Shown in pieces: positions 34,265 to 37,213 of a stretch of 37,213 nt of DNA. The stretch comes from Psychroflexus sp. MES1-P1E (GTDB lineage: Bacteria > Bacteroidota > Bacteroidia > Flavobacteriales > Flavobacteriaceae). Under the pieces are notes generated by a model. It had not been told where the DNA came from and made no database searches. It saw only the letters and a list, made by a program, of their open reading frames with translations. How positions within the stretch are numbered: the stretch's first letter is position 1; each line of letters begins with the position of its first letter. The position numbers and the translations under genes were made by a program. The stretch covers positions 1 to 37,213 of the forward strand of contig NZ_PJBS01000148.1 in NCBI RefSeq assembly GCF_002836055.1, given 5' to 3'.

Positions 34265-34449
34265 ATACCAATTTAAACCTATAATGTCGCAATAAATCGT
34301 TTCTTCTTCGTCTGCTTTTTATCAAAAATAATTACCGTAACTAAGCTATGCTACTTATTTTTAACTTCAATAAATCAAAAAACCTGTGCTGAGCTACGTC
34401 GTAGTATAACTCAATTTATTCATGCAACATTATAAATTTAATTTGGTAT
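34265..34449. mobile_element. MITE-like element, copy 3 (185 bp, most complete)
   Basis: Begins ATACCAATTTAAACCTATAA and ends TTATAAATTTAATTTGGTAT, the same ends as the copy at 2389, and is nearly identical to it in the outer parts. It contains GCTGAGCTACGTCGTAGTAT near its centre. It lies between era and the DUF3575 gene, close upstream of both starts, so it could affect both promoters. Confidence 0.78.
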
Positions 34450-34497
34450 GACGAACTAAGATCGATATCTTATATTTACCTTTAAAATAACCTCTCA

Positions 34498-35025
34498 ATG
34501 AAAAAAATACTTTTTATAATCGTCATTTTCTTTTCTGTAAGTGCTTTTGCGCAATCTGAATATACATTATCTTATGCTGAATTTCACGAACCGAAAATCA
34601 ATATTGGCTATTTAATTCTAGGCAACTTTGATGTCACTTATGAATATCTTATTAATGAAGAGTCTGGTGTAGGGGTAAACCTTATGGTTCCATTCGATGA
34701 CTACATCGATTGGAATATAAAATATAATCTTACAGGATACTACAGGTTTTATTTTGGAAATAATTATGCAGAGGGATTTTTTGGTGAAATTTTCACAAAC
34801 TTAAATAGTGTCGAAGATAGAATTGAAGTTGAAGGAGGAAGACAGAATAAAGACATCACCGATTTGGCTCTTGGATTTAGCGGGGGCTATAAACTTGTCT
34901 CTAGCAGAGGTATGATCTTAGAAGCTTTTCTTGGTGGAGGTCGTAACTTGTTTAGCGAATATAATTCTCAACGTAATTTTAACTTTGTTTTAAGAGCGGG
35001 ACTTAATGCTGGCTATAGATTCTGA
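34498..35025 (+). CDS. Small outer-membrane beta-barrel protein, DUF3575-like
   Basis: A 175-residue protein with a signal peptide (MKKILFIIVIFFSVSAFAQ) and alternating hydrophobic strands typical of a small outer-membrane barrel: INIGYLILGNFDVTYEYLI, LTGYYRFYFGN, AEGFFGEIF and a C-terminal LRAGLNAGYRF ending in phenylalanine. The pattern is close to DUF3575. No function is known to me. It begins 48 bp after the inverted-repeat element. Confidence 0.82.
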   Translation: MKKILFIIVIFFSVSAFAQSEYTLSYAEFHEPKINIGYLILGNFDVTYEYLINEESGVGVNLMVPFDDYIDWNIKYNLTGYYRFYFGNNYAEGFFGEIFTNLNSVEDRIEVEGGRQNKDITDLALGFSGGYKLVSSRGMILEAFLGGGRNLFSEYNSQRNFNFVLRAGLNAGYRF

Positions 35026-35235
35026 TCTTTTCTAAAATTGAATACATTCATTAATAGTTTACTCATAAAAACCACTTCTATCTTAACTTTAGATAAAAAA
35101 CTTCGCGCATTATTCAAAGTTAAATAATGGGTGAATTTTTACGATTTATTTTCAATTTACGTCTATAAAAATTGATACCTAAAGTGAAGTTGAACCCTGT
35201 TTTTGAGTAATTTCAAAAGCCCAATTAAATTTAAA

Positions 35236-36696
35236 ATGAAAAAAACTCTATCCTATATTGTCATTATATCTTCACTATTTGTCATTAGCTTTATTATTGC
35301 TGATTTCATTATCTCCAATAAAGTAAAAAAAAGACTTAGCAAAGAGCCCTCAATATCATACACGAGCTTTAACGTGAATGTACTTACGGGAAGTCTAGAA
35401 CTAGAAGGATTTAAATTCTATGATTCTATCAAAGATATTCAGGCAGACTATATTTATTTGAATGTGGATGTGTTACTCTATACTCTGAAAAAGGACATCA
35501 AAATTGAAAACCTTGAAGTAAAAGGTCTCAATCTGAAATACAATACTACTTTAGTTAAAGTAGCAAATAATAAAATTACTCTAGACGCAGCTTCTCCAGT
35601 AGAAATTAAAGCTATAAAAATCAGCCAATCTTCTGTTGAATACACGACGGCAAAAGGCAAAAGACTTCGTATTAACGAGATAGATTTAGCAGCCAAAAAT
35701 GCCCGATGGCCTTTGGACATCAACTTCGACTGGCTTATGGACGACTCTTTTACTATAAAAGCAAAAGACTTACATTATGATCTAGACGACCTACACGATC
35801 TAACTATTGACGATCTCAGCTTTAAAAATAGAAAAGTAGACTTTAAAAATTTCAAAATAAAACCAAAGTACACACAGCAATCCTACATCAGACATATCAA
35901 GATAGAAAAGGATTTAATGGATCTAGATGCCAAATTGATAAGCCTTGAGGGATTAGAACTAGTCCAAAACGAAGACAAACTACAACTCTCCTTAGATAAA
36001 ATCCTTTTAGATTCCACGAATTTCAATATCTACAGGGATAAGACCATATCAGATGACACTTCCTATAAGCCTTTATATAGCGAATCACTAAGAGACTTAG
36101 GATTTGATCTCTTAGTGGATTCCATACTGGTTTCTAAGTTAGCTATCAACTATCAGGAATTATTCCATACAGACCGGCCTCCAGGGGACATAAATTTTGA
36201 AAGTATAGATGTTCAAATTACGAACTTACATAACGGCATCAACAAAGAAAAGTCTGAGATAGCAGTGATCGCTTCAGGGAAATTATCTAAACAGTCTCAG
36301 ATTTTATTCACTATGAGTTTGAATCCAAGTCAAGAAAGATTTAAGGTTTCAACACTCATAAAGGATGTCGAGGATAGCTCTGTGAATACATTTTTGGCTC
36401 CAGCCATGCGCATGAAATTAGAGGGAAAGATCAATAGAATCGAAACAGCATTTATAGGAACAAATTCCGAAGCAAAAGGAGAATTCAAAATTGCCTATAA
36501 AAATCTTAAATTAAAGATTCTTAATAAAAGAGGAGGCGAAAATCATTTTGCGAGTTTACTTAGCAATGTATTTGTGAACAATAAGGATGTCGATAAAACT
36601 ATTCATATAGATAAGGTGAAAAGAGATACTACCAAGTCGTTTTGGAATTATCTATGGAAAATTCACCTAAAGGGCCTAGAACAATCCCTTTTATAA
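35236..36696 (+). CDS. AsmA/DUF748-like envelope protein
   Basis: A 486-residue protein with one N-terminal membrane helix (TLSYIVIISSLFVISFIIAD) and then long repeated beta segments (SYTSFNVNVLTGSLELEG, IENLEVKGLNLKYN, IKISQSSVEYTTAKGKRLRI). The organisation fits AsmA-like proteins that carry lipids between membranes, here the shorter DUF748-type. The start is set at ATG 35236; an in-frame TTG at 35203 would add 11 residues before the membrane helix and is less likely. The substrate is not known. Confidence 0.72.
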   Translation: MKKTLSYIVIISSLFVISFIIADFIISNKVKKRLSKEPSISYTSFNVNVLTGSLELEGFKFYDSIKDIQADYIYLNVDVLLYTLKKDIKIENLEVKGLNLKYNTTLVKVANNKITLDAASPVEIKAIKISQSSVEYTTAKGKRLRINEIDLAAKNARWPLDINFDWLMDDSFTIKAKDLHYDLDDLHDLTIDDLSFKNRKVDFKNFKIKPKYTQQSYIRHIKIEKDLMDLDAKLISLEGLELVQNEDKLQLSLDKILLDSTNFNIYRDKTISDDTSYKPLYSESLRDLGFDLLVDSILVSKLAINYQELFHTDRPPGDINFESIDVQITNLHNGINKEKSEIAVIASGKLSKQSQILFTMSLNPSQERFKVSTLIKDVEDSSVNTFLAPAMRMKLEGKINRIETAFIGTNSEAKGEFKIAYKNLKLKILNKRGGENHFASLLSNVFVNNKDVDKTIHIDKVKRDTTKSFWNYLWKIHLKGLEQSLL

Positions 36697-37179
36697 AATT
36701 CTATTGAAAAATGAAGGCTAAACTTTTCTGTAAAATTAAATCTTGAAAGTAACCATAGGATTCTTAATGTGGATGACAATATTTCAAGCTAAGCTTACCC
36801 TTATAAAATGGGAAATGCCTTATCTACCCTGTATTCCAATTCCTATAAGATCAGCATTCATATTAAAAGCAAGATTTCAAATACGGCGTTCAACTGTAAT
36901 GTCATTATAGATTTGGATGAATTAAACGCTAGTGGTCATGAAAACTCATCACAATATTTATTAATTTCTTTGATGGTTTTATATTTATGAAGAATAGCGA
37001 TGCAAACCAAATATAGCTCGACATTTAAAAGCTTTAAATAAATCAAGGCTTTTTCGAACGCATTTCTAGTATTTAAAGTAAGATTGAAACGAAAACAAAA
37101 GACTTTATGTTAAAACAGGTATACCTTATTTAATAACTAACAAAGGATTATGAGAAAACCTAACCACTCTTTCTGTATT
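36697..37179. other. Gap without a convincing gene
   Basis: About 480 bp. A 60-codon open frame at 36808-36990 shows no motif I recognise and its composition is not gene-like. Short stretches such as RILNVDDN at about 36748 recall response regulators but do not extend. It may hold decayed coding DNA. Confidence 0.4.
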
Positions 37180-37213
37180 AGACCAATTTAAACTTATAAT
37201 GTAGCAATAAATC
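37180..37213. mobile_element. MITE-like element, copy 4, cut by the window end
   Basis: AGACCAATTTAAACTTATAA and the following bases differ in only a few positions from the left ends at 2389 and 34265. The rest lies outside the window. Confidence 0.65.

Noticed and set aside
35203-35235. Earlier TTG start for the AsmA-like protein
   Set aside because: The ATG at 35236 sits directly before the membrane helix, as usual in the family; the added 11 residues would be an unusual extension.
36808-36990. A 60-codon open frame near the window end
   Set aside because: No motif, weak codon pattern and no neighbours to support it.
1-37213. CRISPR array, rRNA, tRNA or prophage genes
   Set aside because: I saw no regular short direct repeats with spacers, no rRNA-like block, no clear cloverleaf, and no phage structural genes.

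Overview
This window looks like part of a Bacteroidota chromosome, most likely a marine or cold-water member of the Flavobacteriaceae. The base composition is AT-rich, the recognisable promoters have the Bacteroidota form (TTG about 20 bp before TAnnTTTG), starts lack clear Shine-Dalgarno sites, and several gene families are typical of the group: GSCFA protein, fused E1 alpha/beta dehydrogenase, DUF3575 porin-like protein, GxxExxY and four-helix-bundle proteins. The family placement rests on remembered protein similarity, not on a search.

Positions 1-3900 hold the 3' part of a secreted S9 peptidase, its terminator, then about 1.5 kb of decayed mobile DNA: a DDE transposase remnant, a fused scrap of a family 2 glycosyltransferase, and two copies of a short element with terminal inverted repeats, one nested inside the transposase remnant.

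Positions 3924-21600, all on the minus strand, form a phenylacetate catabolic region. Reading in transcription order it is paaE, paaA, paaB, paaC, paaD, paaG, paaH, paaI, paaJ, paaZ, a divergent crotonase (paaF position), paaY, then E2 and fused E1 of a 2-oxoacid dehydrogenase. PaaABCE with PaaD make the phenylacetyl-CoA epoxidase and its maturation factor; PaaG isomerises the epoxide to oxepin-CoA; PaaZ opens the ring and oxidises the aldehyde; the crotonase, PaaH and PaaJ carry out beta-oxidation to acetyl-CoA and succinyl-CoA; PaaI and PaaY are thioesterases that clear dead-end CoA esters. A 20-bp perfect palindrome sits over the -7 box in front of paaE, and a TetR gene 2.4 kb upstream is the natural candidate for its repressor. 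No phenylacetate-CoA ligase (paaK) lies in the window. Several gaps between the catabolic genes hold small parasitic-looking units in the same orientation: GxxExxY, two four-helix-bundle loci (one duplicated) and a MazF-type toxin-antitoxin pair, several of them broken and two flanked by inverted repeats.

Positions 21644-28203 (minus strand) hold a nitroreductase, a DegT/DnrJ-type aminotransferase and a small phosphoglycosyl transferase (a sugar-lipid pair standing alone), the TetR regulator, a GSCFA protein and alaS. Positions 28312-31483 (plus strand) form an M23 peptidase, MerR regulator, lemA and two TPM-domain genes; lemA and the first TPM gene are pseudogenes. A perfect bidirectional terminator separates them from der. 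Era follows and has no ATG, GTG or TTG in front of its P-loop. A third short inverted-repeat element, a DUF3575-like outer-membrane protein, an AsmA-like protein and the start of a fourth element close the window.

The most notable features are the PaaZ-DinB-like fusion, the operator over the paaE promoter, the co-oriented accessory cassettes in the catabolic operon, the nested short inverted-repeat elements, and the unusual era start.
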